A DNA stretch of 64,000 nucleotides from G963663735 sp963663735 (GTDB lineage: Bacteria > Acidobacteriota > UBA6911 > RPQK01 > JAPXNP01), in contig CAXXHN010000001.1 in NCBI GenBank assembly GCA_963663735.2, positions 1,302,001-1,366,000 of the forward strand, written 5' to 3'. The notes under the pieces are model-generated. The model saw only the letters and a list, made by a program, of their open reading frames with translations. It made no database searches and was not told the DNA's origin. Positions 17,324 through 26,760 of the stretch are shown here, piece by piece. Made by a program: the position numbers and the translations under genes. Positions within the stretch are counted from its first letter, which is position 1. Each line of letters begins with the position of its first letter.

Positions 17324-18034
17324 CTATACTGAAACGGATACATGTTCCCTGATTACTTCGTCGCTGCTGATCTTCCCATCCAGAATATGGACTATCCGGT
17401 TTGCCTGCTGAGCTACCTCGGCTTCGTGGGTCACCAGGACAATTGTATTTCCTTCCTCGTGCAGCCGTTTAAAGAGAGCCATTATTTCCAGCCCTGTTTT
17501 GGAGTCCAGGTTTCCGGTTGGTTCATCCGCCAGGATTATGGAAGGTTTGTTAACAAGAGCACGGGCTATGGCCACGCGTTGTCTCTGTCCGCCTGAGAGT
17601 TCGTTAGGTTTGTGGTGTTTCCTGGCACCAAGCTCAACCTGTTCTATGGCTCGGTTAGCCATCTCTTTTCTCTGGTTGGTGGGGATCCCGGCATAGGTCA
17701 GTGGTAGCTCGACATTCTGCAGGGCGCTAACCCTGGGCAACAGGTTAAAGGTCTGAAACACGAAACCGATTTCCCGGTTACGAATATAGGCGAGTTCATC
17801 GTCATCCATTTCACTCACCAGTTTTCCATTCAGGAAGTAATTTCCCTTTGAAGGGGTATCCAGGCATCCGATAAGGTTCATCAGGGTTGACTTCCCGGAA
17901 CCGGAAGGTCCCATAATGGCGATATATTCATTTCGATACAACTCAAAGGTGACTCCATGCAGGGCATGTATCTTTTCGGATCCCATTTCATAGGTCTTCC
18001 AGAGATCCTCGGTTCTTATCAAAGGTTCATTCAA
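17324..18034 (-). CDS. ABC transporter ATP-binding protein, MacB/LolD type
   Basis: 236 residues. Walker A is at 42-50 (GPSGSGKST), the signature LSGGQ at 146-150, and Walker B IILADEP at 166-172, followed by the D-loop and a switch histidine in LVTHE. The sequence belongs to the MacB/LolD/FtsE-like branch that powers mechanotransmission ABC systems. It lies 19 bases downstream of a MacA-like adaptor. Such systems need an FtsX/MacB-type permease, which is not encoded here; it must be elsewhere, or the operon has lost it. An AAGGAG site precedes the ATG. Confidence 0.92.
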   Translation of the reverse strand: MNEPLIRTEDLWKTYEMGSEKIHALHGVTFELYRNEYIAIMGPSGSGKSTLMNLIGCLDTPSKGNYFLNGKLVSEMDDDELAYIRNREIGFVFQTFNLLPRVSALQNVELPLTYAGIPTNQRKEMANRAIEQVELGARKHHKPNELSGGQRQRVAIARALVNKPSIILADEPTGNLDSKTGLEIMALFKRLHEEGNTIVLVTHEAEVAQQANRIVHILDGKISSDEVIREHVSVSV

Positions 18035-18053
18035 GGTTTAACTCCTTTACCGG

Positions 18054-19469
18054 TTATTCTTTTTTAACTGGATCATGGTCTTTGAGGGTCCGCAGTACTT
18101 TAAAGGAGCCGGAAATGATTTCTTCATCGGCTTGCAGGCCGGAAGTTATCTCAATCAAGGTTCCACTGATAATTCCGGTTTCAACCGGGGTAAACAGCGC
18201 TTTCCCATCAACAATTTTATAGACCCCTTCAAATTCTTTCTTTTTCTGTTCAGGATTATCGGCAGTATCTGGCGCCTCCTCCTTTTTCTTTTCATCTTCG
18301 GTCCTGATCAAATTTTCCTGATCGTCTATCGGGTATTCTCTTATTGTCAGGGCCTTGATAGGAATGGAGAGGGTCTGGGTGCGGACAGCAGTGGTTATTT
18401 TTCCGGTACAACTGAGTCCCGGCCTTAATATTGACGGGGGGTCAGTTAACTGGATCACCACCTTGAAATCTTTTGCCTCGTCTGTGGTAGTTTCAATTGC
18501 AGAGTTGCCAATTTCAGTGACAACACCCTTCAGGACTTCATCCCGGAGAGCGTCAACCGATACGTCTGCTTCCTGGTTAAGTTCCAGGTCTACAATGTCG
18601 GTTTCATCCACCTCAACTTCAGCCTCAATTATTGATAGATCAGCTATTTCCATCAGGGTTGCCGACGGATTATTAAGCGTTCCCGGAACCGCCCGTTCGC
18701 CAACTTCAACATTCATCTTGGTGATGACACCGGTAAGAGGCGCTTTGATAGTAGTTTTTGCTAAAAGGTCGTGCTGGCGGTCCAGGAGAGCTTTCTGCTG
18801 TTCGACTCTCTGCAGAGAACTTTCATAAGAGTTTTTGGCCTGTTCCAGGGAGGCCTTGCTTGATTCCAGCTGAGACTCAGCCAGGTTCAGTTGTGCTTCA
18901 GCTGACGTCAGGTTCTCCCGGGCTACAATGAGTTCCAGCCTAGCAGCTTCATAGGCGTCTCTTGCAATCAGGTTGTCTTCAAACTGCTGCTGCCTTCGAG
19001 CGAAAGACTTTTCACCCAGGTTCAGTCTTTCTGTGGCATTGGATACTTCAACCTTCCTTGTTTCAAGTGAAGCCTCGTCCCTCTTAACATTTGACTCCTG
19101 GATTCGAATCTGCCCCTTCTGGCTCCTGGCCTCCGCTTCGGTGGAAGCCAGGTTGGCCTCCTGGGCCAGGGTTTCCGTGCGGGTCTGGATTGGATCTATT
19201 TTTAACAGGATGTCACCCTTTTGGACCTGGTCACCTTCTTTTACGTGAAGTTCGGTAATGACGCCGGTGATTTCCGCCTGGATTTCCACATATTCTTTTG
19301 GCTTGATTTCGCCGGTAGCCTGCACTTTGGCGATCATTTCTTTCTGGACCAGCACTTTTTCTGTTTCAACAAGGATTTGTTTCTTGCTAGAAGAGTAAAT
19401 ACTGATGCCAATGATGGAAGCAAGGACTACAGCTACGCAGATGATGATTATAAGTTTTTTCTTTTTCAT
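18054..19469 (-). CDS. MacA-like periplasmic adaptor (membrane fusion protein)
   Basis: 471 residues. A signal anchor is at 5-23. A biotinyl-lipoyl half-motif lies near 50-90 (VKEGDQVQKGDILLKIDP), then a long alpha-helical hairpin of about 140 residues (about 95-235), the second lipoyl half and beta-barrel domain (KAPLTGVITKMNVEVGE), and a membrane-proximal domain. The C-terminal part has an extra charged insert rich in Glu and Lys (about 390-420). Adaptors of this type link an inner-membrane ABC permease to an outer-membrane exit duct for macrolides, peptides or lipids. The partner ATPase follows; no permease or TolC gene is in the window. Confidence 0.9.
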   Translation of the reverse strand: MKKKKLIIIICVAVVLASIIGISIYSSSKKQILVETEKVLVQKEMIAKVQATGEIKPKEYVEIQAEITGVITELHVKEGDQVQKGDILLKIDPIQTRTETLAQEANLASTEAEARSQKGQIRIQESNVKRDEASLETRKVEVSNATERLNLGEKSFARRQQQFEDNLIARDAYEAARLELIVARENLTSAEAQLNLAESQLESSKASLEQAKNSYESSLQRVEQQKALLDRQHDLLAKTTIKAPLTGVITKMNVEVGERAVPGTLNNPSATLMEIADLSIIEAEVEVDETDIVDLELNQEADVSVDALRDEVLKGVVTEIGNSAIETTTDEAKDFKVVIQLTDPPSILRPGLSCTGKITTAVRTQTLSIPIKALTIREYPIDDQENLIRTEDEKKKEEAPDTADNPEQKKKEFEGVYKIVDGKALFTPVETGIISGTLIEITSGLQADEEIISGSFKVLRTLKDHDPVKKE

Positions 19470-19668
19470 GCGGAGTTACTTTTCTTTTTGGGTTGAAATT
19501 CCATAGATTTGTTAATTCATAACGAATTCTATGTCAAAAAGGTTCATTGGTCTATCGGCTTCCTTTTAAAGTAATGCAATTTCAACCACATAAATTTGTT
19601 TGTGTTGGTTATTTAAGGTGGCCTCTTCCGGATTATGGATTCATGGTTATCTATATTCCAGCTAGGAT

Positions 19669-21255
19669 TTATCTGATCCTCAACTGCGTTGGAAGGATTG
19701 CCATAATCCTGGCCGCATCCGCGCGTTTGCCCAGGGGGATCAGATCCTTAATTCTGGATTTAGAGGAAATAACTGCTAGTTTATATCTGCCTTTTTTTAT
19801 CCCCGCCCTGGAACAGGCCATGTCAACAGCATCAGCCAGTCCTCCGGAGGAATCAACCAGTCCAATTCCAAGAGCCTGGGCCCCGGTCCAGACGCGTCCT
19901 TCAGCCAGCGGAATAATATCCGGAATGTTTTGATTTAGTTTAAGGCTGACTTTTTTCAGGAAATGATTCTCGTAGAAATCCCTGAGCATCATTTTGAATT
20001 TAACCTTTTCATTTTCTGACATGGGGCGGGTCAGCGCAGCATATCCTGCCTGAGCGCTGGTTTGAATTGATTCGGTTTTAATCATTAATTTTTCGAGGAG
20101 CCGGGACAGATCAAATTTCCCTCCTATGACCCCGATAGACCCGGTCAGGGTTCCTGGAGAGGCTAAAATAAAGTGGGACGCGGCGGCTATGTAATATCCC
20201 CCACTGGCAGCAGTGTTGCCCATGGAACAGACGACCGGTTTCTTTTGAGCCGTAAGTGCGATCTCCCGCCAGATAAGGTCTGAAGCGGAAGCAGAACCTC
20301 CCGGGCTGTCAATTCTCAAGACTATAGCCTTGATGCTTTTTTTCTCCCTTGCAGCCTGAAACTGTTTACACAATGTCCTGGCTCCGGAAACTGGATGGCC
20401 ATATAGATTCTGCCTGCTTTCTCCATCGGTTATTTTGCCTGAGGCGCAGATTAGAGCGATTTTTGGCTTTCGGCAATCCAGGATCCGGCGTAACCGCCCT
20501 TTCTTCAATCTCTTATCTGCGTCAACGAGAGAACCTCCGCATTCTGCTCTGAGAAGTTCTGCAATTTCATCTTCGTAGCAGGTTTTGCTTATCAGCTGAT
20601 TCTCCTCGGCCTGTAGGGCAGACCACGGTCCTTGGTCGACCAGGGAAGAGACGGTTTCCATGTCCAGGCTTCTTCCCCTGCTGATTTTGTTGAGAAACCT
20701 GTCATTCATATCAGATAGCACTGAAGAAAGTACTTCCCGGTCTGGTTCAGACATCCCCTCACGTAAAAGACTTTCTCCTGCTGATTTATACTTGCCGATA
20801 CCGATAAGATCAGGATTAATACCGGCAAATTCCAGCAGGTTTTTCAGATAGTATTTTTCAATTCTTAATCCAACCAGTTCCAGGGTTCCGGCCGGGGGCA
20901 TGTAAATCTGGTCGAAGCATGAGGCCAGGTAGTAGGAGAGGTTGTCGGCGTGTTCCAGGTAGATATAAGCTTTTTTTCCTTTGCTTTTGAACTGCTCAAC
21001 CGCTTTGATGATCTCTTCGGCCTGGGCCCATCCCGCACTGAATCTGTGCACAACAAAGAGCAGAGCGGCAGTTCGTTTATCCAGGGCTGCATCCCGGAGA
21101 GAAGTGATCAGGTTCAGGAAAGAATCACCGGAGCTTTTTCCAGCCAGGTTAAGGCCCCGGACAGTATGTTCAGAGAGGGGTTTCTCCAGGAGATATTTAA
21201 CTATGTATTCTTTTTTAGCCATAGCTACCTGCGCAGAAATAACAATTAAAAACAA
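19669..21255 (-). CDS. sppA: Signal peptide peptidase SppA, 67K type
   Basis: 528 residues, matching the long tandem-repeat form of SppA. The catalytic lysine is K157 in the GKYKSAGES stretch of the first repeat. The nucleophile serine is S351 in TAASGGYY of the second repeat, which follows the RIDSPGGSA motif. SppA is a membrane-anchored serine-lysine protease that clears cleaved signal peptides. The start used is a TTG giving a short hydrophobic N-terminus; an ATG at 21222 is an alternative that removes the anchor. The neighbouring adaptor gene lies 199 bases downstream. Confidence 0.9.
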   Translation of the reverse strand: MFLIVISAQVAMAKKEYIVKYLLEKPLSEHTVRGLNLAGKSSGDSFLNLITSLRDAALDKRTAALLFVVHRFSAGWAQAEEIIKAVEQFKSKGKKAYIYLEHADNLSYYLASCFDQIYMPPAGTLELVGLRIEKYYLKNLLEFAGINPDLIGIGKYKSAGESLLREGMSEPDREVLSSVLSDMNDRFLNKISRGRSLDMETVSSLVDQGPWSALQAEENQLISKTCYEDEIAELLRAECGGSLVDADKRLKKGRLRRILDCRKPKIALICASGKITDGESRQNLYGHPVSGARTLCKQFQAAREKKSIKAIVLRIDSPGGSASASDLIWREIALTAQKKPVVCSMGNTAASGGYYIAAASHFILASPGTLTGSIGVIGGKFDLSRLLEKLMIKTESIQTSAQAGYAALTRPMSENEKVKFKMMLRDFYENHFLKKVSLKLNQNIPDIIPLAEGRVWTGAQALGIGLVDSSGGLADAVDMACSRAGIKKGRYKLAVISSKSRIKDLIPLGKRADAARIMAILPTQLRIR

Positions 21256-21393
21256 TGCAGTTCTAAAGTATACTTCAATTGGTACTGTATGGGGATAAGA
21301 GTATTTTGTTAATGATCAATTCTTTAGTGAAGATCCATAAATGGTACCGGATCAGCTGCGCCTGAACATGTAAAAAAGAAAGTTATCTAGAAT

Positions 21394-22065
21394 ATGAACA
21401 TATCTGTAGTCATTGCGGCAAAAAATGAAGCTGAGACAATCAAGGATATAGTAACGGAAAGCCTATCGTATTGCCAGGAAGTCCTGGTTATAGACGGCAA
21501 CTCCGAAGATGCGACCAGGAGGCTGGCTGAACAGGCGGGAGCTCGGGTGTTTCTGGATGACCATAAGGGTAAGGGATCCGCTATTCGCAAGGGGATCAAG
21601 GAAGTCAGGGGCGATATCATAGTTTTCCTGGACGCGGACGGGTCTCATTCTCCAAAGGATATCCCCAGGCTCACCGCCCCGATTATTGCAGGGGAATGTG
21701 AGCATGTCACCGGGTCCCGGATGATGGGAGGATCAGATGAGCTTCACGGGGATTTTGGTAAATTCATTCGAATGATGGGAAGCGATATCATAACCCTTGG
21801 TGTCAACTACCGGTTTAAGGTGAGGCTTACAGACAGCCAGAACGGATTCAGGGCTATTTTAACCGAGGCAGCCCGGAAGCTGGACCTTCGGGAAAACATA
21901 ACTACCATTGAACAGGAGATGATAATCAAAACACTGAAAAAAGGTTATAGGGTCACCGAGGTTCCTGCCCATGAGTACAAAAGGATATTTGGCGACTCAA
22001 GGATAAATGTAAAAAGAGTTGCCTTCAGGTATGTTTACAGCTGGATGAAATATATGTTTTTTTAA
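21394..22065 (+). CDS. Glycosyltransferase family 2, polyprenol-phosphate hexosyltransferase-like
   Basis: 223 residues forming a compact GT-A fold: SVVIAAKNEAETI at the N-terminus, the DGNSEDATRRLAEQAGA nucleotide-binding part, and the DADGSHSP motif at about 75-82 binding metal and the sugar donor. It lacks membrane helices and resembles DPM1/polyprenol-phosphate mannosyl- or glucosyltransferases. The product would be a lipid-linked sugar that feeds GT-C enzymes; a GT87-like membrane protein is two genes downstream on the opposite strand. The radical SAM gene starts 18 bases after its stop. Confidence 0.9.
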   Translation: MNISVVIAAKNEAETIKDIVTESLSYCQEVLVIDGNSEDATRRLAEQAGARVFLDDHKGKGSAIRKGIKEVRGDIIVFLDADGSHSPKDIPRLTAPIIAGECEHVTGSRMMGGSDELHGDFGKFIRMMGSDIITLGVNYRFKVRLTDSQNGFRAILTEAARKLDLRENITTIEQEMIIKTLKKGYRVTEVPAHEYKRIFGDSRINVKRVAFRYVYSWMKYMFF

Positions 22066-22083
22066 AGTTGATGGGATAAATCT

Positions 22084-23523
22084 ATGACAGTAAGGGCAGT
22101 TCTAATTAATCCTCCGGTTCCCGATGATCAGATATGGGTTAGGGAGGGGCGTTGCCAGCAATGGGACATTTGGGGGGCTCCTTTCCCTCCTTACAGCCTT
22201 GCCATGGTGTCCACCCAGCTGAAAAAAAATGACATCAAAACCCTGATTATAGACAGCGGTGTCCAGGGGAAGAATCTGGAGGCGGTGTTAGCGGACTGTG
22301 ATGAATTCAAACCGGATCTTGCCGTAGTTTCAGTGGCTACTCCTACTGTCAAATCAGACCTCGGCTGGTTTGCACTCGAATTAAAAGAAAGAATCCCCTC
22401 AATAAAGATAGCGGCTCTGGGCATACATGCCTCGAAGTTCCCGGCCGAACTGCTGGCGGAATATGGAGCTCTGGACTTTGCGATTATCGGGGAACCCGAG
22501 CTGACGTGTGGAGAACTGGGTATCGCAATCAGGGAGGGGCAGCCGGTTGATACCATACGGGGCCTGGCCTGGAAGGCAGGCGAGGGAAACTGCAAGGTGA
22601 ATTCCAGGAGGGAATTTGTTGGGAACCTGGATTCCCTCGGATTCCCGGATTGGGCTGATCTGGATTTTTCGATCTATAGAATGCCCATTAAACTGAGGCC
22701 CTTCTCCATGATCGGATTTTCCAGGGGCTGTCCTTTCAGCTGCAAATTCTGTGCTGCCCACATGTATGGAGGATCGATCCTGAGAAAAAGATCTGTTCAG
22801 AGCCTTTTACAGGAGATCGAGTTAAATCTCTCCCTGGGAGTGCGTGATTTCTTATTCTGGACCGAACTGTTGACCCTTGATGAGGATTTTCTTGATGTTT
22901 TCCTGGATTCATTAATCAGGAAAGGCTTGCACACAAAGATCAACTGGGTATGCAACAGCAGGGTGGATTCAGGGAGCAGGGAGATGTTCATCAAGATGAA
23001 GAAAGCCGGATGTTGGCAGATTGCGTTTGGATTCGAATTCGGCGATGATGCCATATTGCAGCTGGCGCAAAAAGGAGGCCGGGCTACAATAGAGCAGGGG
23101 CGCAAAACCGCTCGCCTGGCGGACGAAGCGGGCATTGTTGTGGATGGACATTTTATTATGGGATATCCGGGTGAGACCAGGAAAACCTTACAGAAAACCA
23201 TAGACTACGCCTGCTCCCTGCCGTTGACATTTGCCCATTTTTATGCGGCTACTCCTTTTCCGGGTTCCACTCTGTTTGATGAAACTATTCAGGCTGAACG
23301 GTTGGAAAATCCGGATCTGGAAGGCGCAAACCAGGGTAAGGCGACAATCAGTACAGATATGCTGGATGCCGATACAGTTGATCTGTTTATTAAAAAAGCA
23401 TACAGAAGCTTTTATTTCAGGCCTGAGGTTGTGAGACGGGGGTTGCGGATACCTTCCGGGCCGGGTGAGTTTCTGAATCTCCTGAAAACGGGTTTCCAGT
23501 TTTACCGAAGCATGAAAGGGTGA
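22084..23523 (+). CDS. B12-binding-domain radical SAM protein
   Basis: 479 residues. The N-terminal half (about 1-165) is a cobalamin-binding-like Rossmann domain (INPP start, then LAMVSTQLKK and IIGEPE). The radical SAM domain begins at about 210 with CPFSCKFC, the CxxxCxxC motif that binds the 4Fe-4S cluster, and continues with FGFEFG and FIMGYPGET elements. The family includes methyltransferases and ring-forming enzymes such as those for hopanoids, bacteriochlorophyll and natural products. Context with a lipid-sugar glycosyltransferase hints at a lipid or glycan modification, but the substrate is unknown. Confidence 0.92.
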   Translation: MTVRAVLINPPVPDDQIWVREGRCQQWDIWGAPFPPYSLAMVSTQLKKNDIKTLIIDSGVQGKNLEAVLADCDEFKPDLAVVSVATPTVKSDLGWFALELKERIPSIKIAALGIHASKFPAELLAEYGALDFAIIGEPELTCGELGIAIREGQPVDTIRGLAWKAGEGNCKVNSRREFVGNLDSLGFPDWADLDFSIYRMPIKLRPFSMIGFSRGCPFSCKFCAAHMYGGSILRKRSVQSLLQEIELNLSLGVRDFLFWTELLTLDEDFLDVFLDSLIRKGLHTKINWVCNSRVDSGSREMFIKMKKAGCWQIAFGFEFGDDAILQLAQKGGRATIEQGRKTARLADEAGIVVDGHFIMGYPGETRKTLQKTIDYACSLPLTFAHFYAATPFPGSTLFDETIQAERLENPDLEGANQGKATISTDMLDADTVDLFIKKAYRSFYFRPEVVRRGLRIPSGPGEFLNLLKTGFQFYRSMKG

Positions 23524-23596
23524 TTACGGGCCCTGAAAAAATAGATGGTCTGGTATCCCGTCCCTCTTTTGTTACCCTTGGCTGAATCGGTTTTTA

Positions 23597-24844
23597 TCAA
23601 CTCCGGATGACGGACAGACTTTGGCTGGTTTTCTGATCCCGGTGTATGAAAAAGATAAGAAAAACCAAAAGAGAAAGCCATATAAACACCTGAACAGCAA
23701 TATATAATTCCTTCCACGGCGAAGGAAACAGGTAGAGGCCTCCAGGGGCTGTCATGAAAAGGATGGTGATAAAAAGAGAAATCCGGAGAGAAGCCTGAAG
23801 TTTACTGCCAGTGTTTTTACTTTTTGCAATTCTGAAAAGAGCAATCATCGCCGGGGCTATCAGGAGGTCGTCATACCAGCCATGGTAGGTCCATATTCTG
23901 GAAACAATGGCAACTACGCTGATGAGCAGCCAGGGATCGGCGTTCCTGTGCATTCTGATCCAGATGCCGAGCAGGGCCAGGACCGCCAGCGAGACCGGGG
24001 AAGCCCACTGGTCAATTTCTTGGGCGGAGAACCAGCTGTGGATATTGGACTGGCTGAAATCCTTTGCAGGCCCTGACAGGATAATACTGCTGCTGGTCAA
24101 CCATCCCTGCGCTAGAGCAACAAATCCCTGTTCCTGGAATGACGCGGCAAAGAGAGAAAGTCCTGCATATCCGGCGATAATTATAAACACAGTTCTAATC
24201 CTGCCAGGGCGGAACAAAACGATCCAGCAAAAAGGAGCAGTCAGACTTGGTTTTACCAGGGTAAAAAGGAACAGGCAGCGGGCAGCAAACTCTGATTTCC
24301 AGGAATATTCAGCACGCTGCATAAGGAGCAAGGCAGTAAGCAGGGCAGGGAGTAGAAACACTATCAGCTGACCGTTTCCGATGGCGGCCCCGGTTGCATA
24401 CATCGATATGGGAATCAATGCGATGAATAAGCGCTCCAGAAGCGTTTCCGCTTTACTTTCTTTGATGAAAATATAACTTAGCCATGCCAGGGATCCGATG
24501 TAGATAAAAGCCCATAACCAGCGGGCCGCAGGTATGCTTAGCCATCCCAGCATTGGCCAGAGAATGACATAACTTGCCGGAGGGTATGAGGCTGTTGCTA
24601 TCACCCCGTAGATCGGAAATCCCCTGAACCAGAAATAAATATCTTCATACCTCTGTAACAGGTCAAGTGCTCCCTTTAGGCTGGAATCCCAGGTGAGCCT
24701 CCAGAATTCATAACTCAGCCAGACTGAGGCTGCTGTTATCATCAACAGGATCCAGGCTGATAACAGGAGAGAATTTTTTTTTAGATGTTTTAGAATGAAC
24801 AGTTTTTTTAACATCTGGGTCATAATCATATTGGAAAAAGCCAT
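23597..24844 (-). CDS. GT87-like (DUF2029) polytopic membrane glycosyltransferase
   Basis: 415 residues with about ten transmembrane segments. The first periplasmic loop carries acidic residues (DLLQRYEDIYFW) and a SYPPASYVILWP segment, both typical of the DUF2029/GT87 GT-C family, which uses polyprenol-phosphate sugars. A second signature, TLVKPSLTAPF, lies near residue 195, and a WYDDLLIAPA stretch near 345. It faces the GT2 and radical SAM genes convergently and could use the lipid-linked sugar made by the GT2. The start is uncertain as no ribosome site precedes the ATG; internal ATGs at residues 6, 8 and 11 are alternatives. Confidence 0.78.
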   Translation of the reverse strand: MAFSNMIMTQMLKKLFILKHLKKNSLLLSAWILLMITAASVWLSYEFWRLTWDSSLKGALDLLQRYEDIYFWFRGFPIYGVIATASYPPASYVILWPMLGWLSIPAARWLWAFIYIGSLAWLSYIFIKESKAETLLERLFIALIPISMYATGAAIGNGQLIVFLLPALLTALLLMQRAEYSWKSEFAARCLFLFTLVKPSLTAPFCWIVLFRPGRIRTVFIIIAGYAGLSLFAASFQEQGFVALAQGWLTSSSIILSGPAKDFSQSNIHSWFSAQEIDQWASPVSLAVLALLGIWIRMHRNADPWLLISVVAIVSRIWTYHGWYDDLLIAPAMIALFRIAKSKNTGSKLQASLRISLFITILFMTAPGGLYLFPSPWKELYIAVQVFIWLSLLVFLIFFIHRDQKTSQSLSVIRS

Positions 24845-24976
24845 TGTGATAAAGTATCTGTATATTATTAAGCAGGTTATTGCCCCGGCAGGCCTGGCAG
24901 TGTAGCTGTCATAGTATTCCGGTCAGCAGCCGCACTTTCGGGATAAAAGAAACCAGATGTGGAGGTTTCGGTTTTT

Positions 24977-26017
24977 ATGTATAGATTCACCATTAAATTA
25001 CTTATGTGGACTGTTTGCGTCGCTTTTGCCATTGCGGGCTTTTCTGTAAACACCCTGGGCCAGGCGACTCAGTCGCAACCCCAGGAACAGGTTATACAGG
25101 TTCAGGAGCCGCCCGCGGAAGAAGAAGGTTTTAGAATTGGCGTGGCTGTCGACCAGGTTTTCCTTTCAGTCAGTGCCAGGAATACAGGAGGCGGGGTTGT
25201 AAAAAACCTCACTAAAGAGGATGTCCTGATCTTTGAGGACGGAGTGTTGCAGAAGGTGGAGAATTTTTACAGAGAACAGGTGCCGGTAAAGGTAGTCTTG
25301 CTGATAGATGCCAGCGGTAGTACCACCAGCGACCAGGCTCAGATCCAGAGCGCGGCCCTGGAATTTGTAAAGCGTCTGGGCAAAGAGGACCGTGTGGCAG
25401 TCATAGCGTTTAACCATGAAATCCGCCAGCTCCTGGATTGGACCAATGACCCGGACAAGGTAGAAAATGCCATGAAGCGCATCTATGCCCGGGGAAACAC
25501 GGTCCTGAACGATGCCATCTTTGTGACCTTTAATGACCTGCTCAGGGACGTGGAGGGTAAGTCAGCGGTAATTGTGCTCACTGACGGAGGTGACACAGGC
25601 AGCATGGTCAGTTTCGACCAGGCCATTGACATGGCTTCCCGATCTGAATCGGTCGTTTACATAGTGTCAAAACTCGAAGTGGAGTGGGCGAGAGCTATTG
25701 CCCGCCGGAGTGATCCCGCAATTATGGCGCAAGTCGGAGGGTTTACTCCCAAGAACTGGACTGACGAGTATATGCTGGAAATGAAAAGAAACATGAAACG
25801 CCTGGCAGACCTGACCGGTGGCAGGGTGCTTAACGCGGCGTCGTTCAATTCCATCGTAGATGTCTATGCCCAGGTGGCTGAGGAGTTGAAAAATCAGTAT
25901 TACATTTCCTATATTTCAACCAATAAAAGGAAGGACGGGAAATGGCGTAAACTGGAACTCCGTTCCAGGAATATGGGCACTGTCCTGCGAACCAGGCAGG
26001 GCTACTATGCCAATTGA
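24977..26017 (+). CDS. Secreted von Willebrand factor A protein of acidobacterial type
   Basis: 346 residues from the ATG at 24977, downstream of a GGAGG; an in-frame GTG lies 18 bases earlier. A signal peptide covers about residues 1-31. A small beta domain follows (LTKEDVLIFEDGVLQ), then the VWA domain from about residue 100 with an intact MIDAS (DASGS) and the later TDGGD motif. This order is typical of the VWFA-related Acidobacterial proteins (TIGR03436). They are secreted and probably bind metal-dependent protein ligands. A short weak hairpin with a T tract lies 140 bases after the stop. Confidence 0.9.
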   Translation: MYRFTIKLLMWTVCVAFAIAGFSVNTLGQATQSQPQEQVIQVQEPPAEEEGFRIGVAVDQVFLSVSARNTGGGVVKNLTKEDVLIFEDGVLQKVENFYREQVPVKVVLLIDASGSTTSDQAQIQSAALEFVKRLGKEDRVAVIAFNHEIRQLLDWTNDPDKVENAMKRIYARGNTVLNDAIFVTFNDLLRDVEGKSAVIVLTDGGDTGSMVSFDQAIDMASRSESVVYIVSKLEVEWARAIARRSDPAIMAQVGGFTPKNWTDEYMLEMKRNMKRLADLTGGRVLNAASFNSIVDVYAQVAEELKNQYYISYISTNKRKDGKWRKLELRSRNMGTVLRTRQGYYAN

Positions 26018-26156
26018 TAATTGACGTTTGAAGATTTCAAATCCAGGGTGGCGTGTGATTAGTATGGCCATTGGGACGATGTAAGGGAGTGGATTCCGGG
26101 AAAGGTTTAGGCCTGCCTCGCTGAATCTTTTAATTTATTTTGTATGTATTGAAGAG

Positions 26157-26182
26157 TGTCCTTGCACCGGGACATTTTTTTT
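26157..26182 (+). terminator. Weak candidate terminator before the SUF operon
   Basis: TGTCC pairs with GGACA around an eight-base loop, followed by a run of eight Ts. The short stem makes this tentative. It would separate the VWA gene from the SUF genes. Confidence 0.35.
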
Positions 26183-26227
26183 GATGTAAAATAGCACTAA
26201 TTTAGTCCAGATTAAAAGGAAGCACCC

Positions 26228-26728
26228 ATGTTCAGAATAAGCAAGATATCAGATTATGGTCTCAGGCTGGTACTGGCCCTGTCCCGTTTGCATCAGAAGG
26301 GTGACAATTACAGCGCCAGGGATCTTGCCAGGATTACCGGGCTTCCCAGGCCGATTGCCAGCAAAGTCCTGAAGATATTGTCCAGGGAAGGGATTCTGTG
26401 TTCAGCCAGGGGAGTCAATGGTGGATATCAGCTGGCTGTTGAACCGCACCTGATTTCAGTGGGACAGGTACTGAGGGCCCTGGAAGGGCCGATTCTGATT
26501 AAAGGGTGCCTGGAAGAAGATTCGGGATGCGGAAAAGAGGATAAATGTACTGTCCGCTTCAACTGGAGCAGGATCAACCGGTCCATCGGCCAGGTTCTGG
26601 ATTCCGTGTCCCTCCCTGATTTAATGGCCCCATCAAAAGACGGATCCTGTATCCAGATATCAGGGGATGAAAACAGTGTTGATTTTCATACCGCCGGGGT
26701 GGCTGGTAAGTCTTCTGAAAATATTTGA
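26228..26728 (+). CDS. Rrf2-family transcriptional regulator, SUF regulator
   Basis: 166 residues. An N-terminal winged helix (about 1-80) includes LRLVLALSRL, the recognition region around LPRPIASKVLKIL and the wing GVNGGYQLA. Three cysteines follow (GCLEEDSGCGKEDKC, about 97-109), a spacing close to that which holds the Fe-S cluster in IscR-type regulators. It is the first gene of the SUF operon, 32 bases before sufB, so it probably senses Fe-S status and adjusts the operon. An AAAGGAAGC site precedes the ATG. Confidence 0.9.
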   Translation: MFRISKISDYGLRLVLALSRLHQKGDNYSARDLARITGLPRPIASKVLKILSREGILCSARGVNGGYQLAVEPHLISVGQVLRALEGPILIKGCLEEDSGCGKEDKCTVRFNWSRINRSIGQVLDSVSLPDLMAPSKDGSCIQISGDENSVDFHTAGVAGKSSENI

Positions 26729-26760
26729 ACCTGAAGCACCACAGTATAAGAGGAAAAGTA

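Noticed and set aside
26190..26215. TAATTTAGTCCAGATTA as an Rrf2 operator
   Set aside because: Only the outer four bases are symmetric; too weak to call without footprint or conservation data.
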